Source of the DNA: Neurospora intermedia
Lineage: Eukaryota; Ascomycota; Sordariomycetes; Sordariales; Sordariaceae
Assembly (NCBI GenBank): GCA_037102815.1
Contig: BTPP01000003.1
Span: 4,092,001-4,156,000, forward strand
Direction: 5' to 3'
DNA length: 64,000 nucleotides
A program made the translations under genes and the position numbers. Below, piece after piece: positions 40,339-52,017 of this stretch; the first letter of the stretch is position 1; each line of letters opens with the position of its first letter. Below the pieces are notes generated by a model that had not been told where the DNA came from, made no database searches, and saw only the letters and a program-made list of their open reading frames with translations.

Positions 40339-41769
40339 CCTTGTCTGGCGTCGGGTACGGTGCCCCTCGCCAGCTCACGCAAGCTCACTTTTGCATTACC
40401 ATACCACGCCCTCGTTGCCCTGGGGGCAAGCCACGCTCCCTCTCTCCCATGGTTTATTATCTTGATATAAGAGACTTGTGCCAGACCTTTTCCTGGGATT
40501 CTCTTGATTTCTCACTTTACCAACCGGCACTGGCCACGCTAATGTTCACTTCACTGGACCTGCTAATGACAGTATGTGCAACTATATACAAGTGAGGAAA
40601 GAAATTCCGGTTTACCCCCTAATCTCGCGACGATGAGTATGCGCTGACAGTGAAATCTCACAGCGAGAATATTCTTGCGGTCACATCAGGTGGCTCGCCT
40701 CTAAACATTGCGCCGATTACAAAGAGAGACGCAGGAAATGCCAGCCAAGCGTAATGGACTTCGAGGAGAGGTATGATCTGCTGTCACGTACTCAGTCTTG
40801 ACTCCTTACTGCTGGCGGTGGACCTCTTTTTCATCGAGGAAGTGTTGGTGAGACGTCAGTAAACATATGCTGATCTTGAGCGTCACAACAGACCACAGGC
40901 CGTGTGCGGAAACTGCAGACAACCAAGCGAGCAACCACCATCAATGACCGCCTTCATGAGAAAGCTTCTGCCAATGTCCTAGCCATGACAAACGTTCTCT
41001 GTCACATCAACTGAGCAAATCTCAAAGGGGATTGGGGGCTCAGGGAAACTGCAGGCACAGCAGCGAGATGGTTGCCAATGGGATGCGATCATGCCAATAC
41101 GGGGAAAGGATGCCAGCGCTTTGGGGTGACAGGAGTTTCAATCTTTTTCATTTCTTTTCTTTCTTCGTTTGTTTGCTTTTAATTATGAGTTCCTTTTCCC
41201 TTTTCCATAAGTTGGCGTTTAGGGGAGGGATGGAACACGATTTAGGGAAGACGGCTGGCAAAGATACCCAAATGCAACAAACGCCGAGATACCCGTACCC
41301 GACACAGGGTACACGACATTGGAGTTTTTGTTATAGGTTATACCGGGGAAACTTGTCTCTACGGTTTATACACTGAAGGAGACAAATGGGGAGAACTAAA
41401 GGGGTGCATAACCGAAGCAACGCTATTGACACATACATATGCCCACTAGAGCGCGTGTATGGTTTCCGTACCCGGCAAATGCCCAAGAAGTGGCCCAGTT
41501 TTATGCATAGTTCCCCATCCCATAACGGCACGCGTCGGAAACGGTATGTGATGGGATGTGAAGCGATACTTTTGCTGCATCCCATGACATCCAGAAATGA
41601 CAACTGCCATACTCGACCCCCACAGGATAGGCGTCCGGCCGCTGAGCGTGCAGGTAATACATATCAATTAGACAAATAGCATTTTGTTATTGCCGCCCAG
41701 CGCTTTGCACTCTGGAGAGGAGAGATAAACCGCGCGATGACGAACCCCAACACCCGCGAAAATCATGGA

Positions 41770-41797
41770 CCGCGAGGGAAGCCCCGGAACCTCGCGG
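41770..41797. other. Perfect 8-bp inverted repeat with 12-base loop
   Basis: CCGCGAGG (41770-41777) and CCTCGCGG (41790-41797) can form a GC-rich hairpin with a 12-base loop. It lies in the gene desert with no gene end nearby and no T run following, so a transcription role is not supported. Confidence 0.35.
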
Positions 41798-44700
41798 GAC
41801 TCGGGATTGTCAGGGTCCTGGACCCCCGATGACCATCGAACCCTGGGAGGATGGCAATGTGAATTCGGGGTAGCGCGTACCGGAGATTGTTCCCCGCAGA
41901 CCCCGGCCGGTCATCACTCTCCTTACGCGACAGATCCTCAGTGCTTAGATGGTAAATCGTGAGGGAAGCGGTGTATGTGTGCCGAATCGGACATGGCCGG
42001 CGAAGGAAAGTCAGCCGCTGTCAAGGAAATAAAGACTGTGTAGAAGAATGTCTGGGAAGATCACCACATCAGTCCAAAGGTACTTGGTTGGTTTATAGAT
42101 ACAACCATGACTTTATGACTGCCCGATTGGAAAATCCGGGGTCCCCACACTGGGCGGGAAAGGACGAGGGGTGGGTGGGTGAAGTATGTATATGGAACGA
42201 CGGTTCGGTTCCAGGATGGCGACATACGGTAAAAGGCCCTTTTCTTGGTTCCTTCTGGATAGAATTCTAGCGCAACGTCGTAGTGGAGAGACGGATTGCC
42301 ATTCCTTGGGGGAAGCGTTTGGGGAAATCAATCATGTGCGCCTCTCGACGCCGCATTGAGTTGGGGGTCGGGTTTCCCCGTTTCCAACGTGCGAGCGAGG
42401 CTGCGGGGCTGTCCTTAGGCAATGTTCTGTAGCACGAGCTGACGGACAGTGAGAGGGACACGCCATGTGCGCGACGAGGGTTACACACAGTCCCATTGGT
42501 TCCATAATAGGGCCCCTTGTCAAGTAAACCAATCGGGTCAGCCATTCAGCACATTCTCGTCCAGAATGAGTAAGAAAATCCAAGAAGGGGTCATGGGAGA
42601 TGAGATTTGGAGTGTTTTGCGCGTTCGGCACGCGGCCCGTTCCCCGTCTTTGATACTTGGCAAAAGGGGGGAAGCGGCTTGGGCGCCATTTTGCCAGTAA
42701 ACGGGCGTCGGATAGGCTCAGCCGACGACGACGAGAGCGGTTGAGCCCTAAGCGACTGGCGGAACTGCGATGCCGTCTGCTGGGGAGCTGGAGAAGGACG
42801 CTCAGGACACAGGGTACGGTAGGCACGAAACTCGATTCGCACGGATTCGGACTCGCCCAAGGCCTCGTTCGTTTGCGAGCTTCCGGCTTGTGATACGGGA
42901 GCTCGCGCTGTCAGAGGAGAGGATGCGGCCACGACGATCGAATTTGTCGATGAATCAACACGCGCTGGGTGTTGGGCCAAGAACAGAACACCAAGCGGTG
43001 AGTTGAACTGGGCTGTGGCAGCGAATGTGGATTTGCATGGAAGCACGTCGACAGGCCGAGCTGGTGGGAGACGCTGAGTCGTGTGAACCTGTGGTTCATA
43101 CTGCGTTTGGATGACTTGCTGCTTGCGTCCGGGTGCTCGAAACGCTGGACTGCGAGTGCTACAGACATCCATGATATGAGACGGCAAGCTGAAGGCCGCA
43201 TGCATGTCCTGACACCTCTTTCCACCACCGAACCAGAGCCCGGGAAGCCTTTGAGCGACCTCCGCTTCCACTGGCCCGTCAGTTTTCCCGTCCCCTACAG
43301 CCAAAAAAAAGAAAGACGACTATTCACTTCGTTGTTGACGCCAGTCGTTACTTGAGGTGTTAGCTGGCCTACATCTGGGGCTGTCGCGATATGAGTGTAG
43401 ACCAATGCCGAGGCCTCGGTTACTGGTCATGACTGCCAGCTCATCCATGCAAATCCATGCCGAGTTCCATTCGAACGAAGCAGGTACGGATTTGGAAAAA
43501 AAGGGACGAATTGGGGATGGAAGAATACCCGATGTTTTACACACGTTTCTGCCACTGCCGCAGCATGCAGTAGGCGGGCAGACGCAGCCGACGTATCTGA
43601 AATTCAAGGTATCGGCCATGCCCTGGAGCCACTTGGACCCTTACATTACCAAGTCCGTCCCCCCTCCACCAAATAAGGGAAGAAAAAAAAAAAAAAAACA
43701 AAAAAAAGAAACAAGGCCCCGATTTCTTTTGGTGATTCAAACAGTCGCTGTCCATGGGCGGCGTCCAGTGTCGAAGCGTCGTTCTGCTCGGTTGAATGAA
43801 TGAATACTGCGGGCCAGGAAAGATTCGGAACTGAAGGCAGGAGCAGGCCCCATCCCCAGTCTGGTAATTCGAGCCACATGGGCACATGACATGCAGAAAA
43901 AAAAAAAGTCGGCCCATGAGACTCGCATCCACTGGGCCTGCTAAGGCTCGCACCAGCGGTCAGCAACCCCAAAAAATCTCCGACTTTCTTCTTCGACGGG
44001 TTGGGCCCCCGGGGGCAAGCTAATGTAGAACCGGCTAGGGATCATGGGATTTTGAGGCCCGACTTGCCAATCGTGGGGAAGTGACGGCAAAAAGGGCCAT
44101 AAGGGCGACTGTCAAACATTATGTGTCCACTACGCAGTACATGTGGATGCCCGTGAATCCTTGTGCGAGTTGCCGTCTGCTAGAGACCGCGTGCCCTCCA
44201 AATTCCGTCCCAACCACGGATACCAGACACGATCACAAAGTAAAGACATAGAGGTTGAAAGGAAATGTCGTGAGTGACAAGACGGCCCATGAACCAGCAC
44301 TCAGGCATCACGGGCGACGGAATGATGAAGGACGACGGGACCTAATGGAGGGTACCTCGTAGCGGAATGTACACTACAAAAGCAAGCTCATGGTCAACTA
44401 AAAAGGGGAAAATGCGGGCCGTAGATGCCACACTTGCAGGCCCACTTGAACCTGTTGTAGAGACTCTCTGATTAGTCGCCCCGTTTGAATGGTTCTATGG
44501 GCCCCGGCGTGCCCGCCATTATGCGGGTTCGTGGTTGCGTCACAGCGAACGTGAGTGGAAGCCCAGCGTCCGGGTGGAAAGGGGCCCAATGTTACGCGCC
44601 CATAGCGCACTCCCAGTCGAACCCACTGCAGGGCACAGTACGCAGAGGTACACCGTGAATTCACTGTTCAGGTGCCGACCAAGGGATGCTCACCTACCTA

Positions 44701-45475
44701 GGGTATTGCTTCCACCCGTCCAGCTGGCACCATTATACCACGACCACCCTCACCCTCTTCATCAAAGTCTCGGTCTCTCTCCCTCTTCGTTGCTTTCAAC
44801 TTTCTGTCTCGTCGCTTTCCGTCCTTGTCTCCGACTTACCCTCTCCATCTCCAGTCGAAACTTGATACGGGCCATTACCATCGACGCGTCCAAGCCAAAG
44901 CGTTCTCCCAGACTGTCATCCCATCGACAGCCGTCGCTGCCATCTTACACCGCACCCAGTACCGCGCCTACCTAAGGTGCCAAAGTGGAACTTGGAACAT
45001 CCCCTCGGATCCGCTCTTCAAAGTCCCTCAGACTTGGGTCACGCTACGAGATTATTCGGACCTGCAGAACATCAAAACCCTCCAAGACACCCATCCATTA
45101 CCTTCGTTGTTTCCCGCAAGGTCACGGTCCTCAAACGAACATCATCTACCAACACTATTCGCAACCAGCACTGGCGAAGACCATCCACTACACCACAGCT
45201 CCTACAACGAACGACATACGCAGAGAAGTTTTCATTTTGCAGCTAGACCCCTGATTTTACAGCCGTCCACTACATACATTGGCCAGGACCAGGGTACAAA
45301 GAAAAAGTCGAAAAAAAATCTGCGGTGGTCTCGGTGTGGCATGACGGATGACATCAATACACTAAGACCACGAACCACGCAAACCTTGGGCGCCAGGATA
45401 CCTACTTGGCAACCGTCTTCCTTGCTGTTCCTCCTCGCTCGAACCCCTTAACAACCTAGCTCATCACTTCCCACC

Positions 45476-47299
45476 ATGTCTTCCTATACCATGACCAGGA
45501 TGGGCTCCGACTCGTTCCTGCCTTCGGGTTCTATCGACACCAGCATGCGCTTTCCTCTTCCTAGTCTGGGCGCCGACTCTTCTTCGCTCATCTCTCCCCT
45601 CGCGTTGCCTCGAGGTGCCGCCGGCTACTTCGATGTTGCCTCAGCTATGGGCAATCCCGCTTTGCAGGTGCCATCCAAGCTTTCTCTTCCGGGACGCCAC
45701 GTTTACTCACCACTTTCTCCCAACTTTCGTGGTCCTGTCGCCGGCCACATGTCGCAGTTCACGTCACCCAACCTAGCACCCATTCAACAAGGACTCCAGT
45801 GTCAGCTTGACCCACAACGATCTACCAGCGTTCCTCCCAATCTGCGAAGATCCAAGACCGGCCAGGCTACAAAAGCCAAGCTCTCGATCCTCTCCCCGCC
45901 ACTAACAACATCAATGGATGGCTTGAGTGCTTCCCCTGGTGATACCTTTCTAGGTGTTTCGGTGCCGGCTATCAGCTCTGTCTCTGCCGGACAGGCCCGC
46001 TCGGCTTCGGCGGACACTGTGAATGCACCCTCGAACACACAGATGGTCCGGCGCCTAGTCCAACAAAATGGCAGGATAAGAGAAGCTTGGGAAGCGGAGC
46101 GCAAGTACTTGGAAGCAAACAGGGAGCGCGCTGAAGAAGTGTATAAGGAGGAGCGGGCCCTCATGGAGGAGGAGAGGGCAGAATGGGAAGCTGAGAAGGC
46201 CATGCTGCTACAGGAGATCGAACGACTCCAGCAACAGGTGGCTCATTTAGGAGGACAGTCTAGCAATGCGAACCTTGCAGCCTTGGCGGCTGCTCATGCA
46301 TCCCATAATGGAAGGATTGGCAACGTCTGCTGGGGCGAGGTTTCGCCCGAGAGCATGAGGAGCTCGCGGTCTTCTCAAGGAAGCACGCAACATACGAACA
46401 CTCAGCAACCGGAACAACCCATTCAGACTGCTTCTGTCAACGAAATTCCCGGACCTCAGGGTCCCGTAGTGGCCGATTCCATGGCCCAGTCTCCCGAGCT
46501 GCGTCCAAGCAGTCCCGCGCCTATTGTCGATGTCCAGGCAATCCACCCAGAGCTCGAAGGAATCCCAATCAAAGCCAACTCGGTTCAGAAATCGACATTC
46601 ACAGACGATTCCCTAGTAGAAGCGCTCAAGTCCCCGACCAAGATTCCGTCACCACTCCCGGCCTCCGATGTGCCAGAGCCCAGATCGGAAAGCCCGGCAA
46701 AGGAGCAAACCAAGCAAGTCCTTAAGGCAGAAGCGTCGGTTCGTCTCACCATGCATGCTGGCCATACTCCCAGCCACTCCCTCTCTGTTCTGGCAACCGC
46801 AACGTCTTCTGGAGTTGGCACCATCAATAGCAGTGGTAGCAGCACACCGACCTTGCAGCACGGCGACCATATGGCCACTCAGACGCTTGGGGTCATAAAC
46901 GAACAAGAAGGCGCTATCCAACTGGCTGAGCAGGAGTCGGTAGTCTCTGAAGATCCTCCTGCGGCTTATGAGCCTGTGGAGGATCGTCCTCTCAGAGGTC
47001 CGCTGATGGTTAGGAACATGCCTGCCCATGACGAGATCTTCTTCCGGAGGCTTTCCGATAAGCTCGAAGAGGTCAGCAAGGACACTATGGCAGCCCTTCC
47101 TTCTGTTCTGAAGGATGCTATTGATGATGACGACGAGGCGGTGCCGTCAAACGCGGCGGAGAATCAGTCTGGCGAATCGAGCAAAGGGAAAGAGAACAGC
47201 AGCGGCTCCAAGAGCGAGGATGAAGCGGAATTGGATATCCCTCTCAAGTTGAGGCGTAACAACAACTTTGGCGCTCCCTTTGGCGAGTTCAAATTTTGA
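45476..47299 (+). CDS. Unrecognised 607-residue coiled-coil protein
   Basis: A single open exon from ATG 45476 (CCACCATGTC context) to TGA 47299. I do not recognise the family. Residues 1-185 are Ser/Pro/Leu-rich and probably disordered. About 188-258 is a highly charged helix (REAWEAERKYLEANRERAEE, then MLLQEIERLQQQV) with heptad-like spacing, a likely coiled coil. The middle is Ser/Pro/Gln-rich. A second charged helical segment (HDEIFFRRLSDKLEEVSKD) lies near 510-530. The acidic C-terminus ends with LRRNNNFGAPFGEFKF, which looks like a defined terminal motif. There is no signal peptide or membrane segment. The strong codon bias and clean frame mark it as a real gene; a scaffold or adaptor role would be speculation. 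Confidence 0.85.
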   Translation: MSSYTMTRMGSDSFLPSGSIDTSMRFPLPSLGADSSSLISPLALPRGAAGYFDVASAMGNPALQVPSKLSLPGRHVYSPLSPNFRGPVAGHMSQFTSPNLAPIQQGLQCQLDPQRSTSVPPNLRRSKTGQATKAKLSILSPPLTTSMDGLSASPGDTFLGVSVPAISSVSAGQARSASADTVNAPSNTQMVRRLVQQNGRIREAWEAERKYLEANRERAEEVYKEERALMEEERAEWEAEKAMLLQEIERLQQQVAHLGGQSSNANLAALAAAHASHNGRIGNVCWGEVSPESMRSSRSSQGSTQHTNTQQPEQPIQTASVNEIPGPQGPVVADSMAQSPELRPSSPAPIVDVQAIHPELEGIPIKANSVQKSTFTDDSLVEALKSPTKIPSPLPASDVPEPRSESPAKEQTKQVLKAEASVRLTMHAGHTPSHSLSVLATATSSGVGTINSSGSSTPTLQHGDHMATQTLGVINEQEGAIQLAEQESVVSEDPPAAYEPVEDRPLRGPLMVRNMPAHDEIFFRRLSDKLEEVSKDTMAALPSVLKDAIDDDDEAVPSNAAENQSGESSKGKENSSGSKSEDEAELDIPLKLRRNNNFGAPFGEFKF

Positions 47300-49309
47300 G
47301 GACTGACATCCATGGCAGTTGGTCAGACTTGTTACTACCAACTCGCCACTTGGCAACATTTCTTCCTGTATCTATCTACACACAGTACCGTTGGGTATCC
47401 TGTGCGTTTTTTTTTTTTTCTTTTGGAGTTCTTTTGTGGGTCTTTTGGCTTACATGGCGTTGGAGGTGTCTACACCGGGACTTGCCCATATCATTATACC
47501 CCCTTGACGTCGTTGGACGAAACGAGTTCATTTGATTTACTTTCTCCTATTTGGATACACACATGCAACATGACGCATATGAGGAACAGAACCATGATAG
47601 ACTGGCAATCCGTATTTTTTGGCATTAGTGCGAGGGATTGAACTCCGTACAAAGAAAGCCTCGATCGATTCGGGCATTATAGAACGGTACATAATAGGAG
47701 AGCATGATAAAAATGGGAAGATTGATACCAGCCGTGCATCAGGCAGGATATGAAACGAGGCGGGGACGAGGCAGCATCGGCAAGCAGTCTGATGGCTTTA
47801 CTTTACTTTTACACTCACCGAGGAAGCGCCGCCGTACGTATGTACCACGCCCTTTTCTTGCTTACATCTACATAGTATCGTATCCAACACTTTCCCTCAC
47901 TCGCTAGGCCAGCGTGAGGCCAATCAAAGGATATCAATAGACCTGATACATAGAGAGCAACTCGAATAATTTGTACAGTGTTAGTGATGATCAAATCATA
48001 GGTAGTAAGCATCGAAGCGAAGCAGAGTTGGACAGCCCACAGCCCACAACAGGAACAAGTACACTACACTGCTTGGTGTGGAGATTCTGGATTTCTGGAA
48101 TGGGAAAGCTTTCAGGAGAAGCAGCAGACTGCAGAAGAAAAAAGAAAGAAAACATCCAAGTGGGGCTGAACACATCCAATGGAAGCTTTTTTGCAGCCAC
48201 TAGATCCGCCTTCTCTCGGCTCGGGCCGATTGGACTGGCACAGTGGCCAGAGAGGCTGGTAAGCTGATCGGACTGTAACCTCCCTGAGGGGCGCCTGCCT
48301 CGAGGGGGGACGGATTGATTGATTGACGACAGCACTGAGTCTGACAGCATGATGTATCGCAGGCTCTGCCGACTGACGAGACGACAGTATACAGGTGGCA
48401 GGTGGCAGGTGGCAGGTGGCAGGATGGCGAGGACGGTACGGTGTCTCCTACACTACACTACACGAGACGAAAAGTCGCCCAAGTATGAAAGGGACTGTGA
48501 GGACAGTTCGTTGCCATGCTACAGGCAAACACTACCGCGGTTGCGAGCAAAAGTAAAACCCCCTTGTCAGGTATCTTGCACGAACCACCATAGCCAAAGC
48601 TTCGTGAGCACTGTGTGTTCGACGACCTGATCCACGGGTTAAACTTACCCATCTCACCATAGTAGACATAGAAATCTGGACGGAATCAAGAAATGAACTC
48701 CTGCTTATGAAGATTGTTGGCGTAATGAAACGACGGGATCATCAGAGAGAGGTAAAGCAAGCATTGATTGATCGTTTTGCCATGTCTGTCTGGAGCAGAA
48801 GGTGTCCAGTGTGGTAGAGCCCGCATTCATTGGCATGATGATTGTACCCGTTTGGTTGTTGGGATCCAAGTAGCGACGTTGACTGGACTCTCTCTCCGTC
48901 TCTCCGAAGATTGCTGGTTGCTTTGGCGAACTTCTGTTGAGTACATAAGCCCCCCGTAGAGACGACAAGATCACACACAGCCTAGTGTACTATCGTCCCA
49001 TGAAAAGACACTTACGTATGTGTTTGTCAGATTACATACCGTAGCTGATCGCTATACGGATCGTGTTATGCATTTCTCAAAGGTCTCATTACGTGTTAGA
49101 AGGGCCTCCAGAATCAGTGTAGGTATATCCATAAAATTTATTATCGCTGAAGAATTGTGGCGTCGTAGGTATTTGATACCTCCCTTCAATGGCCCCCCAA
49201 AAAATCGCCAAAGACATGCTCCTGTTGTTCCCATTATCATTATAACCCTACCATCACCATTATCAATCACCGCCCGCCCCCGCAACCATGAGAGTCCTGA
49301 CAATCTCGA
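47300..49309. other. Intergenic region of about 2 kb between convergent genes
   Basis: Holds the 3' ends of the coiled-coil gene and of ISN1, which converge here. A T run follows the first gene near 47407-47419. A four-copy GGTGGCA tandem repeat lies at 48394-48421. No coding-like frame, RNA gene or mobile element was seen. Confidence 0.5.
48394..48421 (+). repeat. GGTGGCA minisatellite, four perfect copies
   Basis: Four uninterrupted head-to-tail copies of the 7-mer GGTGGCA between convergent genes. Outside any coding sequence. Confidence 0.85.
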
Positions 49310-51095
49310 TCAAGACATCTTCTTCCCCATTAACTCCGCCAACTCATCCAACAATTCGACCGTTTCCACGGGACTCGCAATCCATGCCGTAGTCCCCACG
49401 CTCCTGGCCCTGAAATCGTTCGCCCCGGCACTCAAGAACTGATCGCCCACATGCAGGGTATTCTCCCCCTTGATAACTCCATGAGGACCCTCCTTCTGCG
49501 AGAACCACCTTTGACAAACAGTAACACCCCAGCTCTTATCGCCAATATCAACAAACACATCCCTCCCACCATTGAAGGCGCAGAACGGCACTCTTCTGCT
49601 CCGGCCCACGGTACTGAGCTCAAGGATCTTTTGCACCAGCAAAACCGTCTCCTCCAAGCTCTCGCGCGGGATGCGGATTTCTGGAGAAACGGGGATGATG
49701 CCGACGGCGCGGTCCTTCCGCATCAACGTGGCGGGCAGGTTGAGCGTCTTGATGCAATCGCGCAGCGCGGCCTCGGCCACGTCTAGCAGCTGGGCAATGT
49801 CCTGCTCGTTCCAGGCGGCCATCTCGGGCGTGAGCCAGTGCTGTCGTGGCACCGGGGCGAGAAGGTGCGGCGAGGACGAGTCGAACTCGAAGAGGTAGTT
49901 GGCTTCACCGCCCATGACGACCAAAGACTGTTTTTGAGCAGGGGTGAGGTCGGCGCTGTTGGCCATGGCATCAAGAAGACCGTGCAAGCGCGAGTAGTAG
50001 CGGTCGGCGGTAGTGTAGCCTGCTGCGGTGACAATGCCGATTTTGACGTTTTTGCGGAGAAGGTCTGTGGAGGGAAAGGGGATAATGTGAGCGGGTCTGT
50101 TCAAGTGGTTACGGTACGGTTATGTGGCGGAAGGTAAGAAGCACGAATTGCCAAACGGGCAAAGAGAACTGAGAACAACTGCACTAACCTAGTAGTCGGG
50201 GAATCACAGGACTGGTAGGTTCCAGACTCTGGCCATCGTCGTAGAGCGTCACGTCACCATCAAAGGTAGCGAGCTGGAGAGTTCCGTAAGTCGTCACAGC
50301 CATTATCTGGGCCGAGTTAAGGATCAAGCGGATATCGTTGAAGGACGGCGACACAAAGCGGCGCGATGAAATGTAGCGCTTGTTGTCCTGAAACTTGAAT
50401 GCCGCTTCGAGCGGTAACCGCGTGAAGAAGGGCCCGATACTGGGGACCAGCAGCTTGAGCTTGGATGGGAAAGGGTTCTCTGCATCGTTTTGGTGGGCGA
50501 CTGATGTTTGATGGTTTGGTTATTAAACGTTATTAGATCAAATGGGGCCAACCGAGTGAGGCCGGGAATATCTGCTCTGCTTACTGTGGTCATCGATCAT
50601 GGCTTCGATATCCCGGAAGATCTCACTGTATCGCCGGTGGGCTTCCTCTCTTGTCTGAGAAAGCGTATCGACACTTCTGTCCGGATCTTCAAGAACACCA
50701 TGAGGCTGAGAGTAGAGGACGAATGGGACGGCTAAGAGCGCCTTGATCCACTCTGATATGACTGTTAGCTAGAGTACTTCATTTTCACATGCCTCTTCTC
50801 GACGGAGGCAACTCCACAGTTGCTGGTTGATGTGAACGGGGTAGCCATCGTTACGCTGACCCGTAGACTCTGCCAAACGGGCGGGTGAAAACATCCAGCA
50901 ACTAAGGGGAAGTGATGCCATAGCTCAGTCCGTAGGTACATTAACACACTGGCGAGAGGGCTCAAGCTGTACCTATAAATTGATCCCGTCTGTGGGTTTT
51001 GAGGGCATCTACATGAGAGAATGATTAGCTGCTGGTAATTTCAGCGACGGGCAAGAGCAGTAGAACACACATTCAACACGGTATCGTGTAGTCAT
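49310..51095 (-). CDS. ISN1: IMP-specific 5'-nucleotidase (Isn1)
   Basis: Cytosolic enzyme that dephosphorylates IMP to inosine in purine turnover. Five exons on the minus strand: 51095-51071, 51008-50973, 50752-50585, 50500-50189 and 50064-49310. All have GT...AG junctions, and together they give 431 residues, normal for the family. The two tiny first exons (25 and 36 nt) encode MTTRYRVEYALKTHRRDQFI, matching the known Isn1 N-terminus, which continues as EWIKALLAVPFVLYSQPHG. The HAD-like catalytic motif TFDGDVTLYDDG carries the DxD pair D157/D159. PSIGPFFTRLPLEAAFKFQD, KIGIVTAAGY and CAFNGGRDVFVDIGDKSWGV are further family blocks. The frame is intact and all expected motifs are present. Confidence 0.95.
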
Positions 51096-52017
51096 CTTTG
51101 AGATGTGAAGTGACGGGTGAGGCTAGAGATGGGTAGTCTCGAGTTATGGAGAACTATGGGAAGAGTATTATGCTGTCACTTTCTCTTTGTGGAATTGGAC
51201 GACGGTGACGGCTACGTGCTTGCAGCACAACAAGGGAACGTTTCTTGGTGGTATATAGTTTCGCTGTGTATGCTTTACTTTGGAGCAGATGGATGACAAA
51301 CGGTTGAGTTCGGTGAGCGGAAGAGATGAAAAGAGATACAAAAAGAGAGGTGTGTAAGGTATCATGTACGGGATATGTATGAACACCTCAGCTTCGGTAC
51401 GCTAGTGACTCCGACTTTCCTTCCTTCCATTTGTCACCGCGAGGTCTTTCTTGGCAGGTGCCGTTGGCTGCCGGCGTGGACAGCGGCGTTGCCCGATAGA
51501 CACGGCGCCGGCCAGCTGACCTGCCTCCACCCCTGTTACTGGCGTCCCCGGTTCCGCTCTCATTCAAGCTCCCATTCGCGACTTCTTAGAGGTTAATTTG
51601 ACTGGATTCCCGTCATGTCACTGGGGAGAGTCAGGGCAGCTATCGGTAAGCTACGACTCCAAATCTAGGGGTAAGGCGGGGCTTCCCCAGCATGACCTCT
51701 AGAGGTACCCATCTCAAAATGGACCCCGCCGTCTGCCTTGGCATTCCCATGTCCATTCAGTTCTCCAAACACCACACGATCTAACAGCGAGTATCCATGC
51801 AACATTCCACAAAGTCTGAAAAGGGTCGAAATCGAAACAATATGTCGACAATTCAAACTGGGACATTCACAGATAAAGCTAACTGCCGGCATAGCTGCAC
51901 TACATACATGCATGACAAGAAGACGACGAGAAACCAAATCATAACCAACCCAACCCAACCCAGACCAGTTTTGCAGCCTACCTAGTCTAGACCACGACCT
52001 TCAAGACCACCTAGCAC
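51096..52017. other. ISN1 upstream region
   Basis: About 0.9 kb upstream of ISN1 and downstream of the interrupted cysteine-rich locus. It should contain the ISN1 promoter. No coding-like frame stands out. TACCTAGTCTAG and repeated CTAGCACC sequences occur near 51978-52025, just beyond the stop codon of the cysteine-rich frame. Confidence 0.45.

Larger units (their letters stand above)
25122..45475. other. Gene desert of about 20 kb
   Basis: No gene is supported between the divergently oriented kinase and coiled-coil genes. The first kilobase is probably the kinase promoter and leader, and about 44700-45475 is a CT-rich leader for the gene at 45476. Open frames in between are short, overlap on both strands and have no recognisable domain. 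Base composition looks mixed and CpG-containing sequence is common, which argues against heavy repeat-induced point mutation, though I did not compute indices. Homopolymers and simple repeats occur: G runs at 26375-26390, T10A10 at 33359-33378, T14 at 34568-34581, GACT repeats at 40314-40338 and an A run at 43683-43698. Confidence 0.5.

Noticed and set aside
42591-43304. Minus-strand open frame of 237 residues in the gene desert
   Set aside because: It begins at a TTG, has no recognisable motif, overlaps other long frames on both strands and sits in GC-rich sequence where long chance frames are common.
26000-44000. Possible RIP-degraded transposon tract
   Set aside because: CpG-containing sequence is still common, no terminal repeats were found and no transposase or polymerase motif is visible. 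A computed RIP index could change this view.
44825-45451. Plus-strand open frame of 208 residues before the coiled-coil gene
   Set aside because: It starts at TTG, is rich in His/Thr/Pro as expected from CT/CA-rich leader sequence, and ends just before the real ATG.
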